Source: Polaromonas eurypsychrophila
Lineage (GTDB): Bacteria; Pseudomonadota; Gammaproteobacteria; Burkholderiales; Burkholderiaceae_C
DNA: 64,000 nt
Reading direction: 5' to 3'
Assembly (NCBI RefSeq): GCF_014641715.1
Contig: NZ_BMIG01000018.1
Span: forward strand, 1-64,000
Both the position numbers and the translations under genes were made by a program. This document shows positions 34,954 to 44,703 of this stretch, in pieces. Below the pieces are notes generated by a model that was not told the origin of the DNA, ran no database searches, and saw nothing but the letters and a program-made list of their open reading frames with translations. Each line of letters starts with the position of its first letter. The stretch's first letter is position 1.

Positions 34954-35709
34954 CTATACAAGCCGCCGCAACAACCCTGGTACCGAAGAAGCCAGCAACG
35001 CCACCCCCGTCGCCGTCAGCAAACCCAGCACCACCTTGCGAAAGGTCGCTTCGCTGATGCCGATGTATAGGCGCGCACCGAGCAGTGAGGGTATTAGCAT
35101 GGCCGGCGCGACGATGGCGAAGTAGGGCAGGGTGGCGGTGGTGATGACGCCTGTCGCAATGTAGCTGGCGAAGGTGACGGCCAGCAGCGCGAGGTTGAAG
35201 TTCTGGATAATGGCGCGCTGGCTGTCTTTCTCCATGCCGCGCAAGGTGCACCAGAGCGTCGGCAGCACGCCGGTGAACCCGCCAAATGCGCCCATGAAAC
35301 CGCCGCCCGCGCCGACCAGGCTATCGGCGATGCGTCCCCCGCGAGTGATGCGCGGTAACTGTGCGCTGAACATCATGGCGGGGCAGGCGATCATCAGCAG
35401 GCTGCCCAGCAATGCCTTGAACATCAACACGTCAAGCTGCGGCAACAGCAACAAACCCAGCGGCAGGCCCAGCAAGCCGCCGAGCACGAAGGGCGCTATT
35501 TTTTTGATGTCAAAGCCGCGCCTCACGGTGACGGCCGCAATGATTTGCCCGGTCAGCGAGCCGAACACCGCCATCGCCGCAGCCAGGCGCGGGTCCATGG
35601 TCCAGGCCCAGAAGGACATGGACACCATGCCAAAGGCAAAGCCGGACAGGCCCTGTACAAAACCGGCGGTCGCGGCACCCGCGATGATGATCAGCGTTTG
35701 TGCATCCAT
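34954..35709 (-). CDS. TauE/SafE-family permease
   Basis: The 251-residue integral membrane protein has about eight hydrophobic segments and the duplicated TauE pattern: GFVQGLSGFAFGMVSMSFW near the start and GGFMGAFGGFTGVLPTLW in the middle. The family exports sulfite, sulfoacetate or other organosulfur or carboxylate anions. It lies 17 bases downstream of gcvP on the same strand, but no link with glycine metabolism is evident. Confidence 0.85.
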   Translation of the reverse strand: MDAQTLIIIAGAATAGFVQGLSGFAFGMVSMSFWAWTMDPRLAAAMAVFGSLTGQIIAAVTVRRGFDIKKIAPFVLGGLLGLPLGLLLLPQLDVLMFKALLGSLLMIACPAMMFSAQLPRITRGGRIADSLVGAGGGFMGAFGGFTGVLPTLWCTLRGMEKDSQRAIIQNFNLALLAVTFASYIATGVITTATLPYFAIVAPAMLIPSLLGARLYIGISEATFRKVVLGLLTATGVALLASSVPGLLRRLV

Positions 35710-35726
35710 GCGCAGAGGCTACGCTG

Positions 35727-38624
35727 TCAAGTGGCGTAGTCGCTGACCGGCACGCAACTGCAGAACAAGTTGCGGTCGCCGTAGACGTTGTCGACACGGC
35801 CCACCGGCGGCCAGTACTTGACCTGTTTGAGCGTGGCCAGCGGGAAGGCGCCGGTTTCGCGCGAATACGGTCGGTCCCAGTCCGCGCCCAGCAAACTGGC
35901 CGCCGTGTGTGGTGCGTGTTTGAGCGGGTTGTTGTCTTGCGGCCAAGTGCCTTTTTCTACCAGTCTGATTTCTTCGCGGATGGCAATCATTGCGTGGATA
36001 AAGCGCTCCAGCTCGGCCAGGGTTTCGCTTTCGGTGGGCTCGACCATCAGCGTGCCGGGCACAGGAAAGCTCAGTGTGGGCGCATGAAAGCCATAGTCCA
36101 TCAGGCGTTTGGCCACATCCTCGGCGGTGACCCCACTGGTCTCTTTCAGCGGACGGAGATCCAGGATGCACTCATGCGCGACGTGGCCGTTGGCACTTGC
36201 GTACAGCGTTGGATAGTGGTCTTTCAGCCGCGCGCTGATGTAGTTGGCGCTGAGGATGGCGACCTCGGTGGCTTGCTGCAGGCCTTCGGGGCCCATCATG
36301 CGGCAGTACATCCAGCTGATCGGCAGTACCGCCGCATTGCCGAGCGGCGCAGCAGAGATAGCGCCCACACCATTGACCGGCAAACCCGCCGTCGCGTGGC
36401 CGGGCAAAAACGGCACGAGATCCGCCACCACACACACCGGGCCCACGCCGGGCCCGCCACCGCCGTGCGGAATGCAGAAGGTCTTGTGCAAATTCAGGTG
36501 GCTCACATCGCCGCCGAACTCGCCGGGCGCGGCGACGCCGACCAGCGCGTTCATGTTGGCGCCGTCCACATACACACGCCCGCCATGGCTGTGTACCAGC
36601 GCGCAGAGCTCTTTGACCTGTGTCTCGAACACGCCGTGGGTGCTCGGGTAGGTGATCATCACGCAGGCCAGCCTGTCGCTGTGTTGCTCGCACTTGGCCT
36701 TCAAATCGGCCATGTCCACGTTGCCCTGCGCATCGCAGGCCGTCACCACAACCGTCAAGCCGGCCATTTGTGCGCTGGCCGGGTTGGTGCCGTGCGCCGA
36801 CGACGGGATCAGGCAGATGTTGCGGTGGCCTTGGCCATTGGCTTCCATCCACGCCTTGATGACCAGCAGGCCAGCATATTCGCCCTGCGAGCCGGCATTC
36901 GGCTGGAGGCTGATGCCGGCGTAGCCCGTGGCTTGGCACAGCCAGTCGCGCAACTGCTTGTCGAGCTCGGCGTAGCCCTGCAACTGCTCATGCGGCGCAA
37001 ATGGGTGAATGTTGGCGAACTCGGGCCAGGTGATGGGAATCATCTCGCTGGTGGCATTTAGCTTCATGGTGCAACTGCCGAGCGGGATCATGCTGCGGTC
37101 CAGCGCCAGGTCCTTGTCGCTGAGCATGCGGATGTAACGCAGCATGCCGGTCTCACTGTGGTGGGTGTTGAACACCGGATGCGTCATGAAGTCGCTGCTG
37201 CGGCGCAAGTCCGCAGGGATCAGCGATTCAATGCCTTTTTCGAAAGCGCTGACCACCGGCATGGTCTGGCCGGGCTGGGCGAAGAAAGACCAGAGCAGCT
37301 CGATGTCCTTGCGGCTGGTGGTTTCGTCGAGCGACACGCCCAGGTGATTCTTCAAGCGAAATCGCAGGTTAGCTCCCGCCAGTCTTGCGCGATCAGCTAT
37401 CAAATTAGTAGCGTCTCCGGTCTTCACGGTGACCGAATCAAAGGCGCCGGTGTTGGTGATCTGGTAACCCAGCGTCTTCAGGCCTTGCACAAAAATGGCG
37501 GTGTAGGCCGCCACCCGCTCCGCAATGCGCTTAAGGCCTTGCGGGCCATGGTAAACCGCGTACATGCTGGCAATCACGGCCGGCAGCACCTGCGCAGTAC
37601 AGATATTGGAGGTGGCTTTCTCGCGGCGTATGTGTTGCTCGCGCGTCTGCAGCGCCAGGCGATAGGTCGGTTGGCCGTGGGTGTCCACACTCACGCCGAC
37701 GAGTCGTCCCGGCAGCGAACGCTTGAACTCGTCGCGGCAAGCCAGGTAGGCGGCGTGCGGGCCGCCGTTGCCCATGGGCATGCCAAAACGCTGGGTGTTG
37801 CCGAGCACGATGTCGGCATCCCACTCACCCGGCGGCGTGAGCAGGGTCAGCGCCAGCAGGTCGGCGGCCACGCACAGCGCAGCGCCGTCCACATGCGCCT
37901 GGCCGGCCAGTGGGCGCAGGTCGTGGATGCTGCCGGTGGTGGCCGGGTACTGCGCCAGCACGCCGAAGTAGTCGCCCTCGGCCATCAGCATGGGCAAGGT
38001 GGTCGCGGCGGTACTGAGTTTGACAGTGATGCCCAGCGGTTTTGCGCGGGTCTGGATCACCTCGATGGTTTGCGGGTGGCAGTCGCCGGCGACGAGGAAG
38101 ACATGGCTCTTGCTTTTCACGCTTCGTTTGGCCAGGGTCATGGCTTCGGCAGCAGCCGTGGCTTCGTCGAGCATGGACGCGTTGGCAACCGGCATGCCGG
38201 TCAGATCGCAGACCATGGTCTGGAAGTTGATCAGCGCCTCCATGCGGCCCTGCGAAATTTCGGCTTGGTAAGGCGTGTAAGCGGTGTACCAGGCGGGGTT
38301 CTCGAGGATGTTGCGCAGGATCACGCCGGGCGTCAACGTGCCGTAATAGCCCTGGCCAATGAAACTCTTGAGGACCTGGTTCTTGGCCGCCATGGCCTTG
38401 AGCTGCTTGAGGGCAGCCGCTTCCGTCACTGGCGTCGGAATCGCCATCGCGCTGCTGCGCGCAATGGAGCGCGGAACAATGCCATCAATCAGCGCGCGGC
38501 GCGAGGCCGAGCCGACAACGCTGAGCATGTGGGCTTCGTCGGCTTCATCAATACCGATGTGACGGGCGATGAATTCGGCAGGGTTTTCAAGCTCGCCGAG
38601 AGGCTTGGCGGATGGCATCAACAT
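35727..38624 (-). CDS. gcvP: Glycine dehydrogenase (decarboxylating), P protein
   Basis: The 965-residue protein is the PLP-dependent decarboxylase of the glycine cleavage system, which passes the aminomethyl group to GcvH. The PLP lysine is Lys714 in [18 protein letters not shown], followed by the glycine-rich loop. N- and C-terminal halves resemble each other, as usual. I took the ATG at 38624 (MLMPSAKP; an alternative is 38618) because the frame that continues upstream runs through a repeat and antisense to nothing useful. Codons near 37395-37412 coincide with a copy of the AGCTAT-type repeat core. Third gene of gcvTHP. Confidence 0.95.
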   Translation of the reverse strand: MLMPSAKPLGELENPAEFIARHIGIDEADEAHMLSVVGSASRRALIDGIVPRSIARSSAMAIPTPVTEAAALKQLKAMAAKNQVLKSFIGQGYYGTLTPGVILRNILENPAWYTAYTPYQAEISQGRMEALINFQTMVCDLTGMPVANASMLDEATAAAEAMTLAKRSVKSKSHVFLVAGDCHPQTIEVIQTRAKPLGITVKLSTAATTLPMLMAEGDYFGVLAQYPATTGSIHDLRPLAGQAHVDGAALCVAADLLALTLLTPPGEWDADIVLGNTQRFGMPMGNGGPHAAYLACRDEFKRSLPGRLVGVSVDTHGQPTYRLALQTREQHIRREKATSNICTAQVLPAVIASMYAVYHGPQGLKRIAERVAAYTAIFVQGLKTLGYQITNTGAFDSVTVKTGDATNLIADRARLAGANLRFRLKNHLGVSLDETTSRKDIELLWSFFAQPGQTMPVVSAFEKGIESLIPADLRRSSDFMTHPVFNTHHSETGMLRYIRMLSDKDLALDRSMIPLGSCTMKLNATSEMIPITWPEFANIHPFAPHEQLQGYAELDKQLRDWLCQATGYAGISLQPNAGSQGEYAGLLVIKAWMEANGQGHRNICLIPSSAHGTNPASAQMAGLTVVVTACDAQGNVDMADLKAKCEQHSDRLACVMITYPSTHGVFETQVKELCALVHSHGGRVYVDGANMNALVGVAAPGEFGGDVSHLNLHKTFCIPHGGGGPGVGPVCVVADLVPFLPGHATAGLPVNGVGAISAAPLGNAAVLPISWMYCRMMGPEGLQQATEVAILSANYISARLKDHYPTLYASANGHVAHECILDLRPLKETSGVTAEDVAKRLMDYGFHAPTLSFPVPGTLMVEPTESETLAELERFIHAMIAIREEIRLVEKGTWPQDNNPLKHAPHTAASLLGADWDRPYSRETGAFPLATLKQVKYWPPVGRVDNVYGDRNLFCSCVPVSDYAT

Positions 38625-38670
38625 GAGGGTTCCGGGGAAAAAGGATGGGTGACGTGCTTGTGATTGATGT

Positions 38671-38724
38671 GTCATCCCGGACTTGATCCGGGATCCATGG
38701 ATTGCGGGTCGAGCCCGCAATGAC
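38671..38724. repeat. GTCAT...ATGAC dispersed palindromic repeat, copy 4 (minimal)
   Basis: This is the shortest copy, just the two arms: GTCATCCCGGACTTGATCCG with its extension, then ATTGCGGGTCGAGCCCGCAA and TGAC. It lies between gcvH and gcvP, so it is transcribed within the operon and could form an internal hairpin. Confidence 0.8.
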
Positions 38725-38739
38725 AAGGAAAGGCAGTGC

Positions 38740-39108
38740 TTATGCGTCCTTGGCAAACTGGGCATAGGCTGATTCGTCCAGCAGGGCATCGAGCTGGGAC
38801 TTGTCCGACAGCTTGACCTTGAAGAACCAGCCAGCCCCCAGCGGGTCGCTGTTGGCCAGCGATGGGTTGTCACGCAGCGCTTCGTTGACTTCGGTGACTT
38901 CGCCGCTGATCGGCATGAAGACATCGGCGGCGGCTTTGACCGATTCGACCACGCCAGCGACGTCTTTTTGCGCAAACGTGCTGCCGACGGCTGGCAGATC
39001 GACAAACACCACATCACCGAGTGCGTCTTGCGCGTGGGTGGTGATGCCGACGGTGGCGGTGTCGCCGTCGAGCTGGATCCATTCGTGGTCTTCGGTGTAC
39101 TTGAGCAT
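38740..39108 (-). CDS. gcvH: Glycine cleavage system H protein
   Basis: The 122-residue carrier protein is lipoylated on Lys58 in the motif [10 protein letters not shown]. It moves the aminomethyl and electron equivalents between GcvP, GcvT and lipoamide dehydrogenase. Length and the HEW motif near residue 8 are typical. CGGAGAAG precedes the ATG. The gap to gcvT is 35 bases; the gap to gcvP is 115 bases and contains a dispersed repeat. Confidence 0.97.
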   Translation of the reverse strand: MLKYTEDHEWIQLDGDTATVGITTHAQDALGDVVFVDLPAVGSTFAQKDVAGVVESVKAAADVFMPISGEVTEVNEALRDNPSLANSDPLGAGWFFKVKLSDKSQLDALLDESAYAQFAKDA

Positions 39109-39143
39109 GGTCTTCTCCGTTGAATAAAGTTGAAAGTGAAATT

Positions 39144-40280
39144 TCAGCCGCGGAAATAGCGGACGGGAACAAAAGGCATGGCGGCCACTTCCATGGGCAC
39201 GGGCTTGCCGCGCACCATGGCATTGAGGCGTGTGCCGATGGCGGCAAAGGCGGGCTCCACATAGGCCATCGCGACCGGCTTGTCCACCGTCGGACCGAGC
39301 AGACCGCTGGTGACCTCGCCAATGCGCCGGCCTTCGGCATTTTGCAGTTCGGTGTGTTCACGTACCGGCACACGCTCCAATGCCACAAGGCCGACCCGTT
39401 TGCGTGCCAGGGTGGCGGGTGTATCCAGTTGCGCCAGCACCCTGGCCGCGCCGGGGAAACCGCCGGCGCGTTCGCCGCCAGTGCGCCGCACTTTCTGGAT
39501 CGCCCAGTTCAGGCTGGCTTCGACGGGCGTGGTGCTGATGTCGAGGTCATTGCCGTAGAGACACAGGCCAGCTTCGAGGCGCAGCGAATTGCGCGCGCCC
39601 AGACCAATGGGTTTGACTTCAGGCTGGGCGAGCAGGGCGCGGGCGAGGGTGTCGGCCTGCGTGGCTGGCACGGAGATTTCAAAGCCGTCTTCGCCGGTGT
39701 AGCCGCTGCGCGTGAGAAAGCAGTCGCAACCGGCGACAGTAAAACGTCCGCCCGTCATGAACACCAGTTGTTCGACACCGGGGGCCAGTCGTGACAGCGC
39801 GGTCACGGCCTGCGGACCCTGCAGCGCAAGCAGCGCCATATCGGGCATGGGGATAACTTCGCAGCGGCTGCCGATTTTTTGCTGGATGTGCGCAATGTCG
39901 CCCACCTTGCAGGCGCCGTTGACGATCACAAAAATGTCATCGCCCCGGTTGAAGAACATCAGGTCGTCGATGATGCCGCCGTCCTCATTGAGCAGCAGGC
40001 CGTAGCGCTGCTTACCGACAGGCAGGCCGATCACATCCACCGGGATCAGCGACTCCAGCGCTGCAGCCGCATCGTCGCCCACCAGGCGCAACTGGCCCAT
40101 ATGGGACACGTCGAAAAGCCCGGCGGCTGTACGGGTGTGTTGGTGTTCGGCCATCAGGCCGGCCGGGTACTGGACCGGCATGGCGTACCCCGCAAACGGC
40201 ACCATGCGTGCACCGAGTTCAAGGTGCAGCGCGTGCAGGGGTGTTTTCAGCAGAGGGGTATCGGTGGCAGACACAGGCAT
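39144..40280 (-). CDS. gcvT: Aminomethyltransferase, glycine cleavage T protein
   Basis: The 378-residue protein transfers the methylene group from the lipoyl arm of GcvH to tetrahydrofolate, releasing ammonia. Family features are [18 protein letters not shown] near the start, FDVSHMGQ, and [13 protein letters not shown]. The ATG at 40280 (MPVSATDT) has CCGGAGA just upstream; the longer frame would start inside the riboswitch. First gene of gcvTHP, and controlled by the glycine riboswitch at 40325-40540. Confidence 0.96.
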   Translation of the reverse strand: MPVSATDTPLLKTPLHALHLELGARMVPFAGYAMPVQYPAGLMAEHQHTRTAAGLFDVSHMGQLRLVGDDAAAALESLIPVDVIGLPVGKQRYGLLLNEDGGIIDDLMFFNRGDDIFVIVNGACKVGDIAHIQQKIGSRCEVIPMPDMALLALQGPQAVTALSRLAPGVEQLVFMTGGRFTVAGCDCFLTRSGYTGEDGFEISVPATQADTLARALLAQPEVKPIGLGARNSLRLEAGLCLYGNDLDISTTPVEASLNWAIQKVRRTGGERAGGFPGAARVLAQLDTPATLARKRVGLVALERVPVREHTELQNAEGRRIGEVTSGLLGPTVDKPVAMAYVEPAFAAIGTRLNAMVRGKPVPMEVAAMPFVPVRYFRG

Positions 40281-40324
40281 TCTCCGGGGGCAAATAGACA
40301 ACATGGCCAAAAGCCATGGGCTGC

Positions 40325-40540
40325 CCCTGCTGTCCGGTTTACCTGAGAGATTCACCCGGCGATGCGGGCTTGCTCCTTCGGTGAACGACCTTGAAGACCG
40401 CCTCTCTCCAGTAGGGAACGCCGCTCGTCAAATGCTTGGCGAAGGGCGGTTGCCAGTCCTTTTGCCTGAGCGTTCAGCCCACCAGAAAGGGTGGGCATGC
40501 GCCTTCGGCGGTTTTCGCGAAGAAAACTCTCTCCTGACGG
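40325..40540 (-). promoter_or_regulatory. Tandem glycine riboswitch
   Basis: Read on the minus strand, two glycine aptamers follow each other. The first runs from about 40540 to 40455: it opens with CAGGAGAGAG, has CGCCGAAGGCGC in the middle and ends CTCAGGCAAAAGGAC. The second runs from about 40410 to 40325: GGAGAGAGGC, CACCGAAGGAGCAAGC and TCTCAGGTAAACCGGAC. These are the conserved core elements of this class. The 3' end is about 45 bases before the gcvT ATG. Glycine binding would switch on gcvTHP. The upstream promoter must lie near the end of dctM. Confidence 0.93.
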
Positions 40541-40573
40541 CATTGAGTGTAACGGAAGCGAAAAATCCGCCCG

Positions 40574-41866
40574 CTATTTGAAGCCCAGTACGCGTGGCAA
40601 CCAGGTGCTCAATGCCGGCACGAAGGTCAGCAGCAGCAGCACCGCGCCGTGTGCCCACAGAAAGGGCACCAGCTCGCGTACCAGCGGCCCCATCGGGACC
40701 CGAGCCACATTCGATGTCACGAACAACAGGCCGCCCACAGGTGGCGTGATCATGCCCAGCGTCAGGTTGTAAATAACGATCATCGCGAAGTGAATCGGAT
40801 CAATGCCCAGCTTGAACGCCACCGGCGCCAGGATGGGCGCCAGCACCATCACGCCGGGCAGCGGCTCGATGAAGATGCCGAACAGCAGCAGGAAGATGTT
40901 CACGAAGATCAGGAACATCCAGGGCGACAGGTTCATGCTGATGATCCAGTCGGCCATCATCTGTGGCAAGCCTTCGATGGTCAGGATCCAGGCGAAGGAG
41001 GCCGACATGCCGATGATGATCAGCACCGAGGCCGTCAGCAGCGCCGAGCGCGCCAGGATGTCGGGGAGCGCCTTCCATTCCAGCGTGCGGTAGATGAACT
41101 TGCCACACACCAGTGCATAAAACACCGCCACCACCGAGGCTTCGGTCGGTGTGAACCAGCCGGCACGCATGCCGCCCAGAATGATCACCGGCAGCAGCAG
41201 CGCGGGAATGGCCTTCCAGGTGGTGCGCCAGACTTCGGGCCAGGGCGGCATGCCGCCGTCACCGCGGTAGTTGCGTTTTTTCGAGACATGAAAATTGACC
41301 AGACACATGGCCACGGCAATCAGCAGACCCGGCAGCAGACCCGCGACAAACAGCGCGCCGACCGAAACGCTGTCTTCCTGCAGCGCGTAGATGATCATGA
41401 TGATCGAAGGCGGGATGATGGGCCCGACAATCGCCGTTGCCGCCGTCAGTGCGGCGGCGTAGGACCGGTCATAGCCGGCCTTGTCCATCATGCGGATCAG
41501 CATGGAGCCTGGGCCGGCCGCATCGGCCAGCGCCGAGCCGGAGATGCCGGAGAAGAAGGTCAGCGACACCACATTGGTGTAGCCCAGCCCGCCACGCTTG
41601 TGGCCGACAAACTGACCGGCAAACCTCAGCAGCACTTCTGTCAACGAGCCACCGCTCATGAGCTCGGCAGCCAGGATGAAGAAAGGCACGGCCATCAGCG
41701 GAAAGCTGTCGATGCCGGTAAAGGTTTCCTTGAGCAGCACAAACAACGGGAAGTTCTCGGCCAGGATCAGCGTGGCCGCGGTGGCCAGCCCCAGCGCAAA
41801 GGCCACCGGTACGCCAATGGCCAGGAAAAAACAGGTCGACAGGATCAGGAGCAGACTGGCGCTCAT
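40574..41866 (-). CDS. TRAP transporter large membrane subunit (DctM)
   Basis: The 430-residue protein has about 12 membrane segments and the DctM pattern: an opening LLLILSTCFFLAIGVPVAFALGL-type start, GGSLTEVLLRFAGQFVGH and PPSIIMIIYAL. It forms the sodium-driven channel of a tripartite ATP-independent transporter. I chose the ATG at 41866 (MSASLL); the ATG at 41872 is two codons earlier and shares the GGGGG site. It is downstream of dctQ with an 82-base gap. Confidence 0.93.
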   Translation of the reverse strand: MSASLLLILSTCFFLAIGVPVAFALGLATAATLILAENFPLFVLLKETFTGIDSFPLMAVPFFILAAELMSGGSLTEVLLRFAGQFVGHKRGGLGYTNVVSLTFFSGISGSALADAAGPGSMLIRMMDKAGYDRSYAAALTAATAIVGPIIPPSIIMIIYALQEDSVSVGALFVAGLLPGLLIAVAMCLVNFHVSKKRNYRGDGGMPPWPEVWRTTWKAIPALLLPVIILGGMRAGWFTPTEASVVAVFYALVCGKFIYRTLEWKALPDILARSALLTASVLIIIGMSASFAWILTIEGLPQMMADWIISMNLSPWMFLIFVNIFLLLFGIFIEPLPGVMVLAPILAPVAFKLGIDPIHFAMIVIYNLTLGMITPPVGGLLFVTSNVARVPMGPLVRELVPFLWAHGAVLLLLTFVPALSTWLPRVLGFK

Positions 41867-41948
41867 GAGCATGCCCCCACGCTGTTCACTGCATGTAATG
41901 CGCTGCCCCCCGAGGGGGCTCTCGCACCTTGGAGCGGTCCGGCGGTGC

Positions 41949-42461
41949 TCATAGCGACGCACTCGCATTCGCATCAAAATGTGCGTCCGATGCGAACTTG
42001 CGCTCCAGCACGTAGCCGCGCACGATCAGTGCCCAGTGGATCACCAGCAGCAGGCCGCCGACCGGCATCGCGGCGTAGATGTAGGCAAACGGGATCTGGG
42101 TGGCCGCGGTGAGCTGGAATAGGGTGCGGCCCATGTAGAGCCAGCCGTACCAGATCATGAAGATGAAGAAGGCAAACAGCAAGGTCGCCACCAGCATGCG
42201 CAGGGCCACGGCGGCCTTGCGCGGCAGCGCATCCTGTAAATTTTCGACAGCGATGTGGCCGCCGTAACGCAGCACCGGCCCGGCGCCCAGGAAGGTCAGC
42301 CAGATCATCATGTGGCGGGAAACTTCCTCGGCCCATTCGATCGACTGGCTGGTGAGGTAGCGCAGGGCCACGTTCGTGAAGATGATGAGGGCCATCGCGG
42401 CCAATAGCAGGATCAGGGCCCAGCGATTGGCGCCGAGAAAATAATGTTCAAAGGTTTTCAC
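41949..42461 (-). CDS. TRAP transporter small membrane subunit (DctQ)
   Basis: The 170-residue protein has four hydrophobic segments, the DctQ layout, with SIEWAEEVSRHMMIWLTFLG in the middle. I placed the start at the GTG at 42461 (encoding VKTFEHYFLG), where family similarity starts; no clear ribosome binding site is visible, so the start is uncertain. The open frame that continues upstream runs through the terminator hairpin and is not plausible. It lies directly behind that terminator. Confidence 0.85.
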   Translation of the reverse strand: MKTFEHYFLGANRWALILLLAAMALIIFTNVALRYLTSQSIEWAEEVSRHMMIWLTFLGAGPVLRYGGHIAVENLQDALPRKAAVALRMLVATLLFAFFIFMIWYGWLYMGRTLFQLTAATQIPFAYIYAAMPVGGLLLVIHWALIVRGYVLERKFASDAHFDANASASL

Positions 42462-42507
42462 TGATATTTTTGATTTTGATGTTGAGCACCCGCTGCGGCC
42501 GCTTTCC

Positions 42508-42542
42508 AAAAAAAAAGCCGCCCGGGTTCGAGCCGGGCGGCC
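42508..42542 (-). terminator. Rho-independent terminator between dctP and dctQ
   Basis: On the minus strand a 9-bp stem (GCCGCCCGG with CCGGGCGGC, 42517-42541) and a 7-base loop are followed by nine T (the A-run at 42508-42516). It sits 14 bases past the dctP stop and before dctQM, so it should raise receptor message over membrane subunits, with read-through feeding dctQM. Confidence 0.9.
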
Positions 42543-42555
42543 ATTGTGCGGCGTT

Positions 42556-43542
42556 TTAGCGGACGTCCTGGATCTTCTTGATGTTGTCGGCGCCGAATTC
42601 CTTGGCGTATCCGGCATAGGCTGGTTTCAGCGCTTCGCGGAAGGCGGCGCCATCAACCACCTTGGTGACCTTCATGCCGTCTTTTTCGAGCTGCGCAATA
42701 CCGTTGCTTTCATCGTCATTGACCTTTTTGCGCTGGGCAATACCGGCTTTTTTGGCGGCTTCGGTAAAGATTTTCTTGTCGGCATCGTTCAGCTTGTTCC
42801 AGGTTTTGGGCGAGATCAGCAGCAGCGCGGGCGAATACACATGCCCCGTCAGGGACAGGTGTTTCTGGACCTGCGAGAACTTCGACGCCAGGATCACGGG
42901 GATCGGGTTCTCCTGGCCGTCAACCGTGCCTTGCTGCAACGCACCGAACAGCTCGGGGAAGGCCATGGGTGTTGGCAGGATGCCGAAGGTGCGGTAGCCG
43001 TCCATGTGCACCTTGTTTTCCATGGTGCGCATCTTCAGGCCGGCGGCGTCGGCTGGCTTGACGATGTCGCGTTTGTTGTTCGTCATGTGGCGGAAGCCGT
43101 TTTCCGTCCAGGCCAGGGCGATGATGCCCTTGCTCGGGAACTTGGCCAGGATGTCCTGGCCTATCGGGCCGTCCATGACCTTGCGGGCGTGGTCGTAGTC
43201 ACGGAACAGGAAAGGGATATCGACGATCTTGACTTCAGGCACGAAGTTGCCGACAGGGCCGGTGGAGGTGTTGGTCAGGTCCTGGGTGCCGAGCTGCACG
43301 GCCTCGATCTGCTCGCGTTCACCGCCGAGCTGGGAGCTCGGGAACTGCTGGCATTTGTAGCGGCCTTGTGTACCTTTTTCAACTTCGTCGCAGAACACCG
43401 TGGAGCCCACGCCGTAATGCGATTCCTTGGTTGTTGCGTAACCGATCTTCAGGATGGTTTGGGCGGCAGCACCGGCTGTCAGGCCCATTGCCAGCGTCAT
43501 GCCCAGGGCAACACTCGACAGAGTGGGTTTCAAAAATGTCAT
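42556..43542 (-). CDS. TRAP transporter solute-binding protein (DctP)
   Basis: The 328-residue periplasmic receptor has a signal peptide ending near AGAAAQ (residue 28). It then has ILKIGYATTKESHYGVGS and the family blocks PFLFRDYDHARKVMDG and GLKMRTMENKVHMDGYRTFG, the latter with the conserved arginine that grips carboxylate ligands. A GAGGAGAC site precedes the ATG. A GntR-type palindrome lies upstream at 43576, and the next gene upstream is a DenD-like dehydrogenase, suggesting a four-carbon sugar acid as ligand. Confidence 0.92.
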   Translation of the reverse strand: MTFLKPTLSSVALGMTLAMGLTAGAAAQTILKIGYATTKESHYGVGSTVFCDEVEKGTQGRYKCQQFPSSQLGGEREQIEAVQLGTQDLTNTSTGPVGNFVPEVKIVDIPFLFRDYDHARKVMDGPIGQDILAKFPSKGIIALAWTENGFRHMTNNKRDIVKPADAAGLKMRTMENKVHMDGYRTFGILPTPMAFPELFGALQQGTVDGQENPIPVILASKFSQVQKHLSLTGHVYSPALLLISPKTWNKLNDADKKIFTEAAKKAGIAQRKKVNDDESNGIAQLEKDGMKVTKVVDGAAFREALKPAYAGYAKEFGADNIKKIQDVR

Positions 43543-43575
43543 GGATGTCTCCTCAATGGATGGGGGTGAGTGTGA

Positions 43576-43592
43576 AAGTTGTCATACAACTT
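43576..43592. promoter_or_regulatory. GntR-type operator upstream of dctP
   Basis: A perfect 17-bp palindrome AAGTTGT-CAT-ACAACTT. The inner TTGT-N3-ACAA matches the usual site of FadR/FCD-type GntR regulators. It lies between the denD-like stop (43600) and the dctP start (43542), so it probably controls a promoter for dctPQM. No GntR gene is in the window. Confidence 0.65.
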
Positions 43593-43599
43593 CTGATTT

Positions 43600-44622
43600 T
43601 CAACGCTGCGGCGGCTTCACCGCATAGGGGTTTTCTCTGAGGTAGGCGCGAATGATGTCGTCAAAACTCTGCTCCGGCAGCAATCCCAGACTAGCGGCGC
43701 GCTCGGCGCGGATATGGGCCGGCCAACTGGTCACGATATTGGCGATCAAGGGATCAGGCTGCCAGTCAATCAGCCCGGCCACCTCCTTGCCGGCGACCCG
43801 CGCCAGCGCTGCCGCCATCTCGCCGGCGGTGGTCTTGAGGGCTGGCAGGTTGATGGCGGTGCGCGCCCCCCATTGCGTATCGCTGGCCTCGGCGGCGCGA
43901 ATCAGGCCGTCTATGGTGTGGCCGGGCGAAGACAGCGCCACCGGGGTTTCCGGCGCGACCGGACAGACGGCGCGCACGCCGGCCAACGGTTCGCGGATCA
44001 TGCCGCTGAGAAAACTCGACGCCGCACCATTGGGTTTGCCGGGGCGCACGCTGACGGTCATCAACCGCACATTGCGGCCGCGCACAAAACCCTTGCGCGA
44101 GTAGTCGGCCACCAGTTGCTCGCCGATGAATTTCTGGATGCCATAGCTGTTTTGCGGTGTCGGCAGGGTGGTGTCGGTGATCACCTCGGGCAGCGGCTGC
44201 TCCGGCGAGTTGCCGAACACGGCCAGCGAACTGGCGAAAACCAGGGTCGGTGCTGCCTTGAGTTCGCGGCAGGCCTGCAACAGCGCGCGTGTGGCGTCCA
44301 GGTTGCTGCGCATGCCAAGGTCGAAGTCGGCCTCGCACTCGCCGCTGACCGCAGCCGCCAGATGGAAAATCAGCGACGTCCCTTCGGCCACCACGGGTGC
44401 CGCCGTGTTGTCCGGCTCCAGCAGCGCGTTCAGATCCCCTTCCATGGCGTGCACCCGGCTGTCGGCCGCCAGGTCCGCCGGTGGCGCCGCGCGATCCACC
44501 AGCGTGATGCGGGTGATGGTCTGCGCTGGACTGCCGGCCAGCGACAGTGTTTCCTGTTTGAGCAGCTCACGGGCCAGGCGTACGCCCAAAAATCCGGCGC
44601 CGCCGGTGATGACGATATTCAT
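43600..44622 (-). CDS. denD: NAD-dependent epimerase/dehydratase family, D-erythronate dehydrogenase-like
   Basis: The 340-residue extended SDR has the nucleotide loop GGAGFLG near the start and the Tyr-x3-Lys active site in YGIQK. Together with the MTVSVRPGKPNGAASSFLSG block it resembles DenD, which oxidises D-erythronate to its 2-keto acid in tetronate catabolism. Placement directly upstream of a TRAP transporter fits uptake and oxidation of a tetronate. The later pathway enzymes (OtnI, OtnK, OtnC) are not in the window, so the exact substrate is inferred. Confidence 0.75.
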   Translation of the reverse strand: MNIVITGGAGFLGVRLARELLKQETLSLAGSPAQTITRITLVDRAAPPADLAADSRVHAMEGDLNALLEPDNTAAPVVAEGTSLIFHLAAAVSGECEADFDLGMRSNLDATRALLQACRELKAAPTLVFASSLAVFGNSPEQPLPEVITDTTLPTPQNSYGIQKFIGEQLVADYSRKGFVRGRNVRLMTVSVRPGKPNGAASSFLSGMIREPLAGVRAVCPVAPETPVALSSPGHTIDGLIRAAEASDTQWGARTAINLPALKTTAGEMAAALARVAGKEVAGLIDWQPDPLIANIVTSWPAHIRAERAASLGLLPEQSFDDIIRAYLRENPYAVKPPQR

Positions 44623-44703
44623 GAAGTGTCGGGCTTTCGCTATTCATTGACTGGGGCCAGGGACTGGCCGGAAGGCACCGAGTCTAGCGCGCCATCGATT
44701 TAT

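Noticed and set aside
38625..39017. N-terminal extension of gcvP through the repeat and into gcvH
   Set aside because: The extension is antisense-like junk in the frame; GcvP proteins start near [13 protein letters not shown], and a gap with a dispersed repeat lies between the genes.
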